Translations under genes and position numbers: made by a program
In this document: positions 1 to 8,621 of the stretch, piece after piece
How positions within the stretch are numbered: the first letter of the stretch is position 1
Layout: each line of letters begins with the position of its first letter
Source: Ignavibacteria bacterium UBA7675
Lineage (GTDB): Bacteria > Bacteroidota > Ignavibacteria > Kapaibacteriales > UB7675
DNA: 45,328 nt
Direction of reading: 5' to 3'
Assembly (NCBI GenBank): GCA_002483085.1
Contig: DLHF01000020.1
Span: 41,380 to 86,707, forward strand
Notes under the pieces: model-generated
What the model saw: only the letters and a program-made list of their open reading frames with translations
What the model was told of the DNA's origin: nothing
The model's database searches: none

Positions 1-53
1 GACGTCAGCGCGGTGCGGAGACAAACCGCGAGGGCGAAGGCCGAAGCGCTCGT
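1..53 (-). repeat. Partial copy of the dispersed intergenic repeat, cut by the window edge
   Basis: On the minus strand this stretch reads GCGCTTCGGCCTTCGCCCT, then TCTCCGCACCGCGCTG. Both blocks recur in the same order at 6051-6165, 16350-16556, 25726-25916 and 33447-33696. The right half of the element would lie beyond base 1. No open frame of interest is present. It sits upstream of purK in the opposite orientation. Confidence 0.6.
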
Positions 54-85
54 ATCGGTGCTCTTGGCCTTATCTCCATTCCCCA

Positions 86-118
86 TTGTGATAGAAATTC
101 CGAAAAAGCGTACTTTTG
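86..118 (+). promoter_or_regulatory. Candidate Bacteroidota-type promoter for purK
   Basis: TACTTTTG at 111-118 fits the -7 pattern TAnnTTTG. A TTG lies 22 bases upstream at 86-88, slightly further than the usual 19-21. It is 26 bases before the purK ATG, so the leader would be very short. Weak evidence from pattern alone. Confidence 0.3.
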
Positions 119-143
119 TGTTTTATTCGTACCTGTGGAGACT

Positions 144-1307
144 ATGCTTCCTTCCCTGTTTCACAACCAAGAGCCGGTAACGGTGGGAATTCTCGGCGGC
201 GGACAGCTTGCCAAAATGCTTGCACAAGCGGCGTATCGGCTTGGACTGCGTGTAGCTGTGATCGAAAACGGCGAAGACTCGCCAGCGGGCGTTATGACAA
301 AGCTCGAATTTCCTTTGGGCTGGGGCAATGCCGACGAGCTGGAGCGTTTTATCGACGCGAGCGATATTGTCACACTCGAAAATGAATTTATCGACCCGGC
401 TATTCTCGAAAAGATCGCCGAGCGTCGGCCTGTGTTTCCTTCGCCGGAGACAGTGCGCCTGGTGCAGGATAAATTTATCCAGAAGCAGACAATGCAGCGG
501 GCTGGTATTCCCCTGCCGCGCTTTGAGGCAATCAACAGCGTAGAGGATTCGCAGCAGTTTGGCCGCGACTACGGCTTTCCCTTTGTGCTGAAAACCCGCA
601 CTTTTGGCTACGACGGTTATGGCAATGCTACTGTCTCCAAGCCTGATGAAGCTATATGGGGGTGGAAGCGATTTCGGTCGGTAGAAGAACCGCGCGACCT
701 GATGGCAGAAGAATTTGTGCGGTTCACAAAAGAGCTGGCCGTCATCGTAGCGCGAAACCGCCGTGGCGAAACCGTTGTGTACCCATGCGTGGAAACTGTC
801 CAGAAAAAGCATATTTGCCACAGCGTGGTCGCTCCGGCACCTGTGGATGGAGCTATACAGCAGCGAGCCTGCGACATCGCGCTTGCAGCCGTAGAAGCAG
901 TGGACGGCGTTGGAGTGTTTGGTGTGGAGATGTTTCTGCGCGAAGACGGTACAATCTTGTTTAATGAAATTGCCCCGCGCCCGCACAATTCCGGCCATTA
1001 CACCATAGAAGGATGTGTTACATCGCAGTTTGAGAACGGCATCCGCGCCGCGTGCAGTCTTCCTCTGGGGAGCGCCGCCCTTGTTGCTCCGGCAGCCGCG
1101 ATGGTAAATCTGCTCGGTATGCGCAATGGTCCCGGTGTGCCCGACAGTGTGGTAGAGTTCTTCCGGCACGACTCCGCAATCCTGCATTTATACGGCAAAA
1201 AGGATTCGCGAGTAGGCCGCAAGATGGGGCATGTAACAGCTCTGGGCAGTTCCGCCGAAGAAGCGCTTGCCCGCGCAACTGCTGCCGTGGATGATTTGGT
1301 GTGGTAA
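144..1307 (+). CDS. purK: N5-carboxyaminoimidazole ribonucleotide synthase (PurK)
   Basis: Catalyses ATP- and bicarbonate-dependent carboxylation of AIR to N5-CAIR in de novo purine synthesis, in the cytoplasm. The N-terminus carries the nucleotide-fold signature GILGGGQLAKM. The middle has ATP-grasp features (KTRTFGYDGYGN). The C-terminal half has EIAPRPHNSGHYTIEGC, typical of PurK. The 387-residue length is normal for the family. A GTG at 135 in the same frame is an alternative start; I chose ATG 144 because homologues start just before the GILGGG motif, though GGAG lies only 3 bases from it. No purE lies beside it in the window. The next gene is convergent. Confidence 0.93.
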   Translation: MLPSLFHNQEPVTVGILGGGQLAKMLAQAAYRLGLRVAVIENGEDSPAGVMTKLEFPLGWGNADELERFIDASDIVTLENEFIDPAILEKIAERRPVFPSPETVRLVQDKFIQKQTMQRAGIPLPRFEAINSVEDSQQFGRDYGFPFVLKTRTFGYDGYGNATVSKPDEAIWGWKRFRSVEEPRDLMAEEFVRFTKELAVIVARNRRGETVVYPCVETVQKKHICHSVVAPAPVDGAIQQRACDIALAAVEAVDGVGVFGVEMFLREDGTILFNEIAPRPHNSGHYTIEGCVTSQFENGIRAACSLPLGSAALVAPAAAMVNLLGMRNGPGVPDSVVEFFRHDSAILHLYGKKDSRVGRKMGHVTALGSSAEEALARATAAVDDLVW

Positions 1308-1444
1308 GCCGGTTAAAGCTGCTGGCTATGAATGGAATGTGAGGGTGTTCGCAACGCATCGTCGCGCTGGCTCTATGGGCAATACATGCAGCAGAGCAGC
1401 CGGAAAGGGCTGCCCCGCTGTGATTGCAATTGTGGAGTGTCCTA

Positions 1445-2302
1445 TCAGCCTTGTGCCGACTCCGCGCCTTGTGCCGCAGAAGCTGTGGAGGGCTGGCCTC
1501 CGAGACCTGCTTTGATGGCACTTGCGAATTCTGCCGCTGTGTAATTGTACTGCTGGATAAGCTCGTATTGCCAGATGAAACATCCGTCGAGCGAAGGGTA
1601 GCTGGTGAGCAGACCCTGAAGGATATTTTCGATACTGGGCGGAGTTGCACCGTACTGCACGCTGTAGCCCGGCACCAGAAAGCTTTCGGGCGAACTTACA
1701 ATACCATCGAGGCTCTGCACCCACGAGCTGTAGTTTGCACCACCGTATATTTGCAGATTCCACCACGAGAAGTTGCTCGTGCCATTCGTGGTTGTTCCTT
1801 TGAGCACTGTTGTCCAGAACGCAGTTTCCTGATACGGTGCTGCGGTCACTGTAAGATTGTTTTCTGCTGCCCAGTTTGTTAGCTCAATAAGCAGATCGGT
1901 ATAATCCTCATAGTCTTGTTCGAGATCGAAGTCTATACCGTCGAGCCCGAGCGTAGAAGCCATTTGCAGGAATTGCTGTTGGAACTGGCTCGTATTGGCT
2001 TTTACGGGAGCGTAGTCGGAGCCAAATGGCCCGAGCGACACTATCACGCGATTAACACTGCCAGTGGCCTTGATTCTCTGGATGATCGCTGGCAAGAAAG
2101 AGTAGACATCGGTGAATGGAATATTGTTGTAGTAAAACGCCCCGCCTTCGTGCACGTGCAGAAAGGCGAGAATCACGGTTCCAAAACCGGAGTTTGCGAG
2201 GTCGTCTGCAGCGGTCTCCATCTGCTGGAGCTGCTGGGCTGTAGGGTTGTCAATGTCGAATGTCCCCTCGACATACAGGGCGATTTTAGAAGGATCAAAC
2301 AT
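1445..2302 (-). CDS. Glycoside hydrolase family 18 (chitinase-like) protein
   Basis: A compact (beta/alpha)8 GH18-like protein of 285 residues. The catalytic signature DGIDFDLE fits the family pattern DGxDxDxE, with the final Glu as proton donor. Downstream come QIYGG and, near the C-terminus, a WQY motif, as in other GH18 members. Substrate could be chitin, peptidoglycan or other GlcNAc glycans; this cannot be decided from sequence. The start at 2302 is preceded by AAAGGG at good spacing. It leaves no signal peptide. An in-frame TTG at 2398 would add a hydrophobic N-terminal segment (TTTTAVLLLSL) that could act as a secretion signal, so localisation is open. The C-terminus is low-complexity Ala/Ser/Gln. 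Convergent with purK. Confidence 0.75.
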   Translation of the reverse strand: MFDPSKIALYVEGTFDIDNPTAQQLQQMETAADDLANSGFGTVILAFLHVHEGGAFYYNNIPFTDVYSFLPAIIQRIKATGSVNRVIVSLGPFGSDYAPVKANTSQFQQQFLQMASTLGLDGIDFDLEQDYEDYTDLLIELTNWAAENNLTVTAAPYQETAFWTTVLKGTTTNGTSNFSWWNLQIYGGANYSSWVQSLDGIVSSPESFLVPGYSVQYGATPPSIENILQGLLTSYPSLDGCFIWQYELIQQYNYTAAEFASAIKAGLGGQPSTASAAQGAESAQG

Positions 2303-2449
2303 GATTGCCCTTTTACTATTATGAATATTGAGCGATAACAGGAGCACAGCGGTAGTTGTTGTGCATAAGTGCAAAGTTATGTTGGTTGCCCGGAGCAATC
2401 AATCGGTGTTTGTCTGATTTACCTTCCCTATTTCCGGGTATTTATGGCG

Positions 2450-3091
2450 TCACTGGCGCAGGTTGTCTATTGATTGCCGAATATTGTACCGCGCTTGCGC
2501 CTCGAACTTCCTGCGAAAAATATCAGTGAGATAGAGGTGCTCTCTGCGCAGAAACTCTTCGAGAATTTCCCGCCGCTTTTCCCGGAACAGTTCTTCTGGC
2601 ACCCATGCGTATTCGCGCCGCACAGCGCGCTCGTATTCGCCGAATACTTCGGATGGACTGCCGAGTATGGAAAGATCAATGTCGACAAACAGGCGAGTGT
2701 CGTTGTCGTGCGGAATCGCTGTGTGGCGTGTGGCGAGGATGAGCGCGGAAGCACTCTTGGCAGACGCCTCGGCGCCGCCTTTGCGAAGCACGTCTGCGGC
2801 AAAAAGAGCGCTTTGTTCTTCGTTGTCGTGGGCGTGTGTATCGTAGATAATATCGTGCAGCCACAGCGCCCACTCTGCTTCGGCAGGGCGAGAGAACAGC
2901 GGGCGTACAGTGTCGAAAAGCGCCAAGCACGCGGCAATATGGGCCTGTGTGTGGTAGTGTCGGTGTGGTTCGGCATAGGCTTGTACGAGAGTGTTGAAGA
3001 TGGATTGTGGATCACCCACCGAGCACAATGTGTGGTAGAGCGCCTGCCAGCGATTGAGCGAGAGCGCAATTGTATCGGTATAAGTAGCCAC
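2450..3091 (-). CDS. HD-domain metal-dependent phosphohydrolase
   Basis: A 213-residue all-helical protein of the predicted metal-dependent HD phosphohydrolase group (COG4339-like). Visible metal-site elements are RHYHTQAHI near residue 43, WLHDIIYD around residue 77 (the HD pair) and NEEQSA following it. A later VDIDLSILG segment matches the distal conserved aspartate region. Such proteins probably cleave phosphoester bonds, but the substrate is unknown. The start is GTG, supported by GGAGG about 7 bases upstream. It lies 75 bases after the MGMT-family gene on the same strand and may be cotranscribed with it. Confidence 0.8.
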   Translation of the reverse strand: MATYTDTIALSLNRWQALYHTLCSVGDPQSIFNTLVQAYAEPHRHYHTQAHIAACLALFDTVRPLFSRPAEAEWALWLHDIIYDTHAHDNEEQSALFAADVLRKGGAEASAKSASALILATRHTAIPHDNDTRLFVDIDLSILGSPSEVFGEYERAVRREYAWVPEELFREKRREILEEFLRREHLYLTDIFRRKFEAQARYNIRQSIDNLRQ

Positions 3092-3166
3092 AGGAACCTC
3101 CGAAGTTTTGGGTTGTTCACGATGTAGGGCAGATCACCGGCAAGCGATTCCGGCCTCCGGCCAATC

Positions 3167-3541
3167 TTATTCGCTTTCTATTGGCGGCAGCCACAAGTGT
3201 TTTTTCATGTTCACCGCCTCGCCAACAAATTCTACTCCTTCTGCTTCTAACAGCTCGCGCATGAGCGTAGGAGTAGCAAAATGAACCTTTCCAGTGAGCT
3301 CGCCGTTGCGGTTTACTATGCGGTGGCAAGGTACATCGGTGCGGTCGGGTACGCTGTTGAGCGCCCATCCTACCATGCGCGCCGATGATTTCAGGCCGAG
3401 CGCTTTGCCAATATGGCCATAGGTAGACACCATACCAAAGGGAATTTGAGACACAAGCGCGTACACCCGCAGGAAAAAATCTTCGTGCCGCTGTGTTTGT
3501 GCAAAGATGTCGCTGCTGGTTCTGCTCTGCTTTATGGCCAC
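3167..3541 (-). CDS. MGMT-family DNA alkyltransferase-like protein
   Basis: A 124-residue protein with only the C-terminal DNA-binding/active-site domain of O6-alkylguanine-DNA alkyltransferases. It has the helix-turn-helix region (GMVSTYGHIGKALG) and the arginine-finger segment (SARMVGWALNS). The active-site motif is PCHRIVNRNGELTGK. The cysteine of PCHR is present, whereas short alkyltransferase-like proteins usually carry Trp or Ala there. True methyl transfer is therefore possible, although the protein lacks the N-terminal domain of Ogt/Ada. The GTG start is supported by AAAAGGAG upstream. Likely role: recognition or repair of O6-alkylguanine. Confidence 0.8.
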   Translation of the reverse strand: MAIKQSRTSSDIFAQTQRHEDFFLRVYALVSQIPFGMVSTYGHIGKALGLKSSARMVGWALNSVPDRTDVPCHRIVNRNGELTGKVHFATPTLMRELLEAEGVEFVGEAVNMKKHLWLPPIESE

Positions 3542-3659
3542 TGTTTATCTCCTTTTATTAAAATTACATGGCTTTACGCTCTTCTCAAACATTGGACAGA
3601 AAAACCTCCGGTCGTATCTTTATGTTTTTTGCATACAATACCAACGGAATATAGGCATA

Positions 3660-5183
3660 ATGGACACGACCGAACAGCAGAACGCAGGTATGGCGCGCAA
3701 TAGTGCGACACTCTCTTCATGGCAGCGCTTTCTCAATACATCGCTCGACAGCAAACTACAGCCGCAAGCGCAGTCGCCCGAGGAGTCTGTTCTGGCGCTG
3801 TTTCACACAACAGTCCGAGATGTTCCTGCCTATAGAGCATTTTTACACAGCCGCTGGATTAAGCCTGAAAATATCCGCACTTTCGATGATTTTCGCAAGC
3901 TGCCGCTGCTGACAAAGGATAACTACATCAACCGGTATGCACTGCCAGAGCGCTGCCGGGGCGGTAAAGTAGAGGCAAATGATATGGTTGCTGTTTCCTC
4001 TGGTTCTACCGGGCAACCTACGTTCTGGCTTCGCTCGCCTGCCGATGAATTAGAAATTTCTTACCGCTTTGAGCAGGTATTCCACGACAGTTTTTACGCC
4101 GATACTCGTACCACGCTTGCTGTGATCTGTTTTCCCTTAGGTACATGGGTGGGCGGTATGTTTACAGCCAGTTGTTGCCGCGCTCTGGCGTCGAAAGGCT
4201 ATCGTATTACAGTCGTGACGCCGGGAAATAATCCCGATGAGATATTCCGCGTGGTGCGGCACCTCGCTCCGATGTTTGAGCAAACTGTCTTGCTTGGCTA
4301 TCCGCCGTTTCTGAAAGATGTCGTTGATCGCGGTCGGGCGCAAGATGTGCCGTGGAGCAGCTACAATGTAAAAATGGTGTTCGCTGGTGAGGTGTTCAGC
4401 GAGGAATGGCGCACACTAGTAGCTGAACGGGTCGGCGCTCGCCAGCCGGAAAACGATGTTGCTTCGCTGTACGGTACTGCCGATGCTGGTGTGCTTGGCA
4501 ATGAAACGCCGCTGAGCATTTCTATACGCAGGTTTCTTGCAGGGCAACCTAATATCGCCCGCGAACTGTTTGGTGAAGCACGGCTGCCCACTCTGGTGCA
4601 GTTCGATCCCTATAGCCGGTTTTTCGAGACAAGTGGCAATACACTGCTCTTTTCCGGCGATAATGGCATTCCGCTGCTGCGCTATCATATCGCCGATACA
4701 GGCGGCGTTGTGCCGTATGGCGATCTGCTCTCTTTTCTGGAGCGCCGTGGCTTCGATGCTGCGAGTGCCGCGCGTGCGGTAGGAGCCCGCGAGATACGCG
4801 AACTGCCTTTTGTGTTTGTGTTCGGTCGCTCGAACTTCGCGGTGTCGTATTTCGGTGCTAATGTGTATCCCGAAAATATCGCCGTCGGACTTGAGCAGAC
4901 AGGAGTAAGCGCCCGCGTGACGGGTAAATTTGTGGTGGAGGTGCAGGAGCGCCAAGGGAATACATTCCTGACAATTGCCGTGGAACTCGCACCGGGCGAA
5001 GAAGGCGACGAACAACTGCGCGATGATATCGCTGGTTCTGTGCTCGTGCATTTGCGCCGCCTTAATAGCGAGTACGCACACTATGTGCCGGAAAGCTATG
5101 CGCTGCCAGAAGTGGCGCTGTACGCACACGGGCACCCGGAATATTTTCCTGTGGGAATTAAGCATCGGTACACGCGCAGATAA
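3660..5183 (+). CDS. PaaK/CapK-family adenylate-forming enzyme (phenylacetate-CoA ligase-like)
   Basis: A 507-residue member of the phenylacetate-CoA ligase / coenzyme F390 synthetase branch of adenylate-forming enzymes. These activate a carboxylate as acyl-AMP. The phosphate-binding loop is VSSGSTGQPTFW. The adenine-binding segment is SLYGTADAGVLGNE. LLRYHIADTGGVVPYG holds the conserved aspartate region, and the C-terminal subdomain begins near GRSNFAVSYFGANVYPENI. The acid substrate is unknown. In-frame upstream starts from 3507 would add an overlapping hydrophobic extension across the divergent promoter region; I prefer ATG 3660. A BtuF-like gene follows 34 bases later, so the two are probably one operon. 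Confidence 0.8.
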   Translation: MDTTEQQNAGMARNSATLSSWQRFLNTSLDSKLQPQAQSPEESVLALFHTTVRDVPAYRAFLHSRWIKPENIRTFDDFRKLPLLTKDNYINRYALPERCRGGKVEANDMVAVSSGSTGQPTFWLRSPADELEISYRFEQVFHDSFYADTRTTLAVICFPLGTWVGGMFTASCCRALASKGYRITVVTPGNNPDEIFRVVRHLAPMFEQTVLLGYPPFLKDVVDRGRAQDVPWSSYNVKMVFAGEVFSEEWRTLVAERVGARQPENDVASLYGTADAGVLGNETPLSISIRRFLAGQPNIARELFGEARLPTLVQFDPYSRFFETSGNTLLFSGDNGIPLLRYHIADTGGVVPYGDLLSFLERRGFDAASAARAVGAREIRELPFVFVFGRSNFAVSYFGANVYPENIAVGLEQTGVSARVTGKFVVEVQERQGNTFLTIAVELAPGEEGDEQLRDDIAGSVLVHLRRLNSEYAHYVPESYALPEVALYAHGHPEYFPVGIKHRYTRR

Positions 5184-5217
5184 TGACACACAGTTCCCGA
5201 CACAACACAAGGTTTCT

Positions 5218-6045
5218 ATGATTTCCCTTTCTCCTTCCCTGCCCCAGCGCATTATCTGTCTAACGGAAGAAACAACCGAAACGCTGTATGAGCTCGGTGC
5301 CGATAGCCTTATCGTCGGTGTCTCGGGCTTTACTGTGCGGCCAAAACACGCTCGAAAGGAAAAGCCGACGGTGTCGACGTATTTGGATGCCAATATCGAC
5401 AAAATTCTCGCACTCGAACCCGATTTGGTGCTGGCGTGGTCGGACCTTCAAGCCGATATATGCGCGGCATTAGTGCGTGCGGGTGTGGAAGTGATGTGCT
5501 TCAATCACCGCTCTGTAGAAGGCATTTTGTCGATGATTATACGGCTTGGCGCGCTTGTGGGTAGAGCGCCAGAGGCAGATGCGTATGTCCACAAGCTAAT
5601 GCAGCGATTGCAGCAGTGTGCTCAGCGCGGCAACGAGCGCAAGCGCAAACCTCATGTCTATTTCGAAGAATGGTACGATCCGCTTATTACAGGTATTTGC
5701 TGGGTGAGCGAGCTTATAGAATTGTGCGGTGGTATTGATGTCTTTGCCGACAACCGACATTTTCCCGATGCTAAGCGCCGTATTCTCGCCGACCCCATGG
5801 AGGTTGTCCGGCGCAGCCCGGATGTGATGCTGGCGTCGTGGTGCGGAAAAATGTTCAAGCCAGAGCGTGTCACCGTGCGCGAAGGCTGGCAAGATATACC
5901 CGCTCTTCGCAATGGTTTCATGACCGAAATACATTCATCTGTTATTCTTCAGCCCGGTCCCGCAGCCCTTACCGAGGGTGTCGACGCCATTATGCACGCG
6001 CTTGATACATGGGAAAAGCATTCAGAGCACAAGGCAGGGCGCTGA
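5218..6045 (+). CDS. BtuF-like periplasmic-binding-fold protein without signal peptide
   Basis: A 275-residue protein of the TroA/BtuF helical-backbone binding family (cobalamin or iron-siderophore binding proteins). It begins RIICLTEETTETLYELGA, continues with GVSGF and LDANIDKILALEPDLVLAWS, and ends with a second lobe (WVSELIELCGGIDVFAD). These are standard BtuF landmarks. There is no signal peptide or lipobox after the start at 5218, so it should be cytoplasmic, unlike true ABC-transporter binding proteins. No permease or ATPase gene is nearby. The gene follows the PaaK-like gene by 34 bases. A frame open from 4975 overlaps that gene and is not the likely start. Ligand unknown. Confidence 0.75.
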   Translation: MISLSPSLPQRIICLTEETTETLYELGADSLIVGVSGFTVRPKHARKEKPTVSTYLDANIDKILALEPDLVLAWSDLQADICAALVRAGVEVMCFNHRSVEGILSMIIRLGALVGRAPEADAYVHKLMQRLQQCAQRGNERKRKPHVYFEEWYDPLITGICWVSELIELCGGIDVFADNRHFPDAKRRILADPMEVVRRSPDVMLASWCGKMFKPERVTVREGWQDIPALRNGFMTEIHSSVILQPGPAALTEGVDAIMHALDTWEKHSEHKAGR

Positions 6046-6050
6046 TGAAA

Positions 6051-6165
6051 GTGCGCTTCTGTCTTTGGCCTTCTTCGATCTCCGCACCGCGCTGCACGTG
6101 CCGCCGCGTGTTGTCCGGCCTTTCTCCGCTTGGTATAAGACGCCGGGGCAGCCGCAAACTCTATA
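6051..6165 (+). repeat. Dispersed intergenic repeat copy (short form)
   Basis: Contains GTGCGCTTCTGTCTTTGG, CTCCGCACCGCGCTGCAC and CCGCCGCGTG in the family order. It then jumps to a short right end, GACGCC...TATAC, lacking the GCGACCGG block seen in other copies. It fills the gap between two convergent genes. Confidence 0.6.
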
Positions 6166-7129
6166 CAACTGCGCGAGCTGTGTCCATCGCTGAGAACAGC
6201 CGCTCGGTACCGATTCCGCTTATCACAAAGCGTTCCTTGTTGTTGCCAAGCAATTTTTGCGTCCAGTCGACAACACCGCCGTCGGCGAGCTCGTAGTGTG
6301 CCCCTCCGATCACTGCCGAAATTTTGAAATTGATACCGCGATAATACTGCTCGTTGTCCTGCTCGGCTGCTTTTTCTTCTATCTGTATGCCCGGTAGCCG
6401 TAGTGCGAGTGCTTCCCGCACTCTCCCAAACAGCGTGTCCTCTGTACCACGGAGGGATTTTAGTACGATCTGCAACAATTCTGGCGGTACGCCGAGCTGC
6501 TTCAGAAAGCCGATGTACAGCGATATGTGCTCCACCAGTGTCTCCTGCTCAAACACAAAACTACCTTCGTCGCGCCCGGCAGTAGTAAGGCAAAATATTC
6601 TAAAGTGCTGGCTGAAGCCCGGCAGTTTTGGAATTGGTGGTGTACGCAGGTGCCTGTGTACTGTACAGAATCGGAACCGCTCTGTCGACCGGGGATTGTG
6701 GCGCAACGCCTCCCGCCTTTTTACACTGCTTTCGAGCGCCAGTACATTGGTGGCATCGGCTACTACTTCCGTACCGCGAAGAGCCGACATTACCTTGTTC
6801 TGGTCGACGGTAGCTATGGCGGCACAGGTGCCAAGCGGGCTTACGGGAGAGAGCTCGATGGGCACAGAACCGGCATCTTGTGCATAGCGCAGAAGTGAGA
6901 GCTCAAAAGCCATGAATTCCACCATATTGAAAGCTGCCGGAGCCGTGAACTTGTTGTGCTCATACTGGTGTAAAAGCCTGTTGGGCGTGGTCGCGCTCGC
7001 CCTTCTGCGGAATACTTCTATCAGCAGTGAATTCAGTTCGGATGCTGTTAGGCTTTGCGCGAGAATATCGACGAGATCGGGTACACCGCTCTTTTCGGCA
7101 ATGCGATTGGCAATTGTCTGGTCTGTCAT
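6161..7129 (-). CDS. Unknown protein resembling a class II aminoacyl-tRNA synthetase core
   Basis: I do not recognise a named family with certainty. The 322-residue protein has a central segment (RFRFCTVHRHLRTP ... FSQHFRIFCL) that resembles motif 2 of class II synthetases. Its C-terminus (YELADGGVVDW followed by FVISGIGTERLF) resembles motif 3 of the HisRS/HisZ type, where a G-x-G-x-E-R core binds ATP. No anticodon-binding domain is visible. It might be a paralogue that aminoacylates or amidates something other than tRNA, or a regulatory subunit like HisZ; no his genes are nearby. An in-frame start at 7183 would add 18 residues; I chose 7129 by the downstream composition. Followed by a convergent repeat. 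Confidence 0.55.
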   Translation of the reverse strand: MTDQTIANRIAEKSGVPDLVDILAQSLTASELNSLLIEVFRRRASATTPNRLLHQYEHNKFTAPAAFNMVEFMAFELSLLRYAQDAGSVPIELSPVSPLGTCAAIATVDQNKVMSALRGTEVVADATNVLALESSVKRREALRHNPRSTERFRFCTVHRHLRTPPIPKLPGFSQHFRIFCLTTAGRDEGSFVFEQETLVEHISLYIGFLKQLGVPPELLQIVLKSLRGTEDTLFGRVREALALRLPGIQIEEKAAEQDNEQYYRGINFKISAVIGGAHYELADGGVVDWTQKLLGNNKERFVISGIGTERLFSAMDTARAVV

Positions 7130-7212
7130 AGTTGTTTCGATAGCAAAGAGGTCGGTTGTCGGAAAAAAAACGCTCTTTCGCAAATTCGCGAAGCCACGGA
7201 AACTATCAATAG

Positions 7213-7258
7213 AAAAAATACGATTCCCTACTGAACCACGACTATCCGCATCGGGAAT
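7213..7258 (-). terminator. Possible terminator of the methyltransferase gene
   Basis: On the minus strand ATTCCC (overlapping the stop) pairs with GGGAAT after a 24-base loop, and ATTTTTTC follows shortly. The stem is short and the loop long, so the call is tentative. Confidence 0.35.
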
Positions 7259-8523
7259 TACTCGATTAGTCTCTGTTCCACTTCAGCGGTGAACCCCTCT
7301 ACCTTATCAATATTCAGCAATTCCGCCAGTTTTGGGCCAGTGTGCCATCGCTGTATTTCCTCGCGCACGTGGCGGAGTTTGTCGGTGTCGGCACGGCGGC
7401 TTGTGCGTTCAGCTCGGATCATAATATTTTTCATTGTATGCTCTGGCGACACAAATTCCATAAGCGAAGCTGCGTAGCCACAGCCCTGCAAAATATCGCG
7501 TCGCAGCGAATCGGTAAGCAGATCGGCAAGGCGTTCGCGTGTGATTCCGTCCTGGAGCAGCACCGCTACATCCTGAGGTGCCGAGGAAACGCGCAAGCGG
7601 CTATTGACATAATGGTGGCAGCATGGGGCAGCGAGAATAGCACGCGCGTCCGACTGCACAGCCAGAGCAAGCGCATCGTCGGTTGCGGTATCGCAGGCGT
7701 GCAGAGCAATAACAAGGTCGACAGGCTTTTCAGGGCGAAAATCCGAGATTGGCATACACCGGAATTCCGCTTTGCCGAAATCTAACTTCTGCGCTGTGCG
7801 ATTGCAGAACTCAATTACCTGTGCGTTGGTGTCGATGCCCGTAAGCTCTACTTGTTTTCCCATGAGATTAGCCAATACGTGATACAGCGACAGGCTCAGG
7901 TACGCTTTGCCGCAGCCGCAGTCCACAATGTGCAGATAGCTGCTGTTCTGCACGGTATCGAGCTGTGTGGCAAGGGCAAGAAAATGATTGATCTGTCGGT
8001 ACTTGGCTTGCATGGGAGCGCGTACTACTCCGTTGTCGCCTGTAATACCGAGCGCATGAAGCAGTTCGCGCGAATTTTGTGGCGTAACAAGATAGTGCTT
8101 ATCGCTGTTGTGCTTGCTCACCTCCCACTGTTTTTTTGACGGGGGCGTTGTGCGGAAGCTGATCGACGGTGCCGGTATGCGTTTCTTCACAATCGCACGT
8201 GCGTAAGTATCTGCCTCGGGCGTTTGGATATGGGCTTGGGTAAACGGTTCTTCTAAAAGAAGCTGTACGAGCTCCGCAAGCGCGGTATCGTCGAGCGGCA
8301 GGTTTTTCGCAAAGTGCTGTTTCTGTGTATAGGCATTTACCTGTACATGGGCGCGGTCGTGCAGCACAAGCGTTTTCAGCGCTATTCTTTGCGGTACCTC
8401 GGGCAGAGAAAGGGCTGTAGTAATGCTGCTCGGAGCGGTGGTAGATATCCTGCCGCTCAGCGTAAAGATGAACTGCCCGTGTAGCAGCCCGATAATGCGT
8501 TCCTGTACCGGAAGTAGAAACAT
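7258..8523 (-). CDS. SAM-dependent methyltransferase, METTL25/RRNAD1-like
   Basis: A 421-residue class I methyltransferase. The SAM-binding motif is HIVDCGCGKAYLSLSLY near residue 200. It is followed by TGIDTNAQVIEFC (acidic ribose-binding loop), then IALHACDTATDDALA and AAPCCHHYVN. The HACDTATD and PCCHHYVN signatures are typical of the Methyltransf_32 family that includes METTL25 and RRNAD1. An N-terminal region of about 180 residues precedes the fold and may recognise substrate, perhaps RNA or protein. ATG 8523 has AGAGG five bases upstream; a longer in-frame extension overlaps comF and is rejected. It lies 98 bases downstream of comF on the same strand. Confidence 0.75.
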   Translation of the reverse strand: MFLLPVQERIIGLLHGQFIFTLSGRISTTAPSSITTALSLPEVPQRIALKTLVLHDRAHVQVNAYTQKQHFAKNLPLDDTALAELVQLLLEEPFTQAHIQTPEADTYARAIVKKRIPAPSISFRTTPPSKKQWEVSKHNSDKHYLVTPQNSRELLHALGITGDNGVVRAPMQAKYRQINHFLALATQLDTVQNSSYLHIVDCGCGKAYLSLSLYHVLANLMGKQVELTGIDTNAQVIEFCNRTAQKLDFGKAEFRCMPISDFRPEKPVDLVIALHACDTATDDALALAVQSDARAILAAPCCHHYVNSRLRVSSAPQDVAVLLQDGITRERLADLLTDSLRRDILQGCGYAASLMEFVSPEHTMKNIMIRAERTSRRADTDKLRHVREEIQRWHTGPKLAELLNIDKVEGFTAEVEQRLIE

Positions 8524-8621
8524 AATACCTCTGTAAATGTGCGGCTGCACAGACGGTTGTCGATGAAAAGTCGTGTCGGGAATGCAGGCGTCAAAGGAGA
8601 GCCCGGGGAGGCTCCTCTGTA

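Noticed and set aside
123..1187. A 354-codon minus-strand frame opposite purK
   Set aside because: purK on the plus strand is unmistakable; the antisense product has shadow-like composition.
1396..1413. GCAGCC/GGCTGC hairpin between purK and the GH18 gene
   Set aside because: No U-run on either side and a weak stem; not called a terminator.
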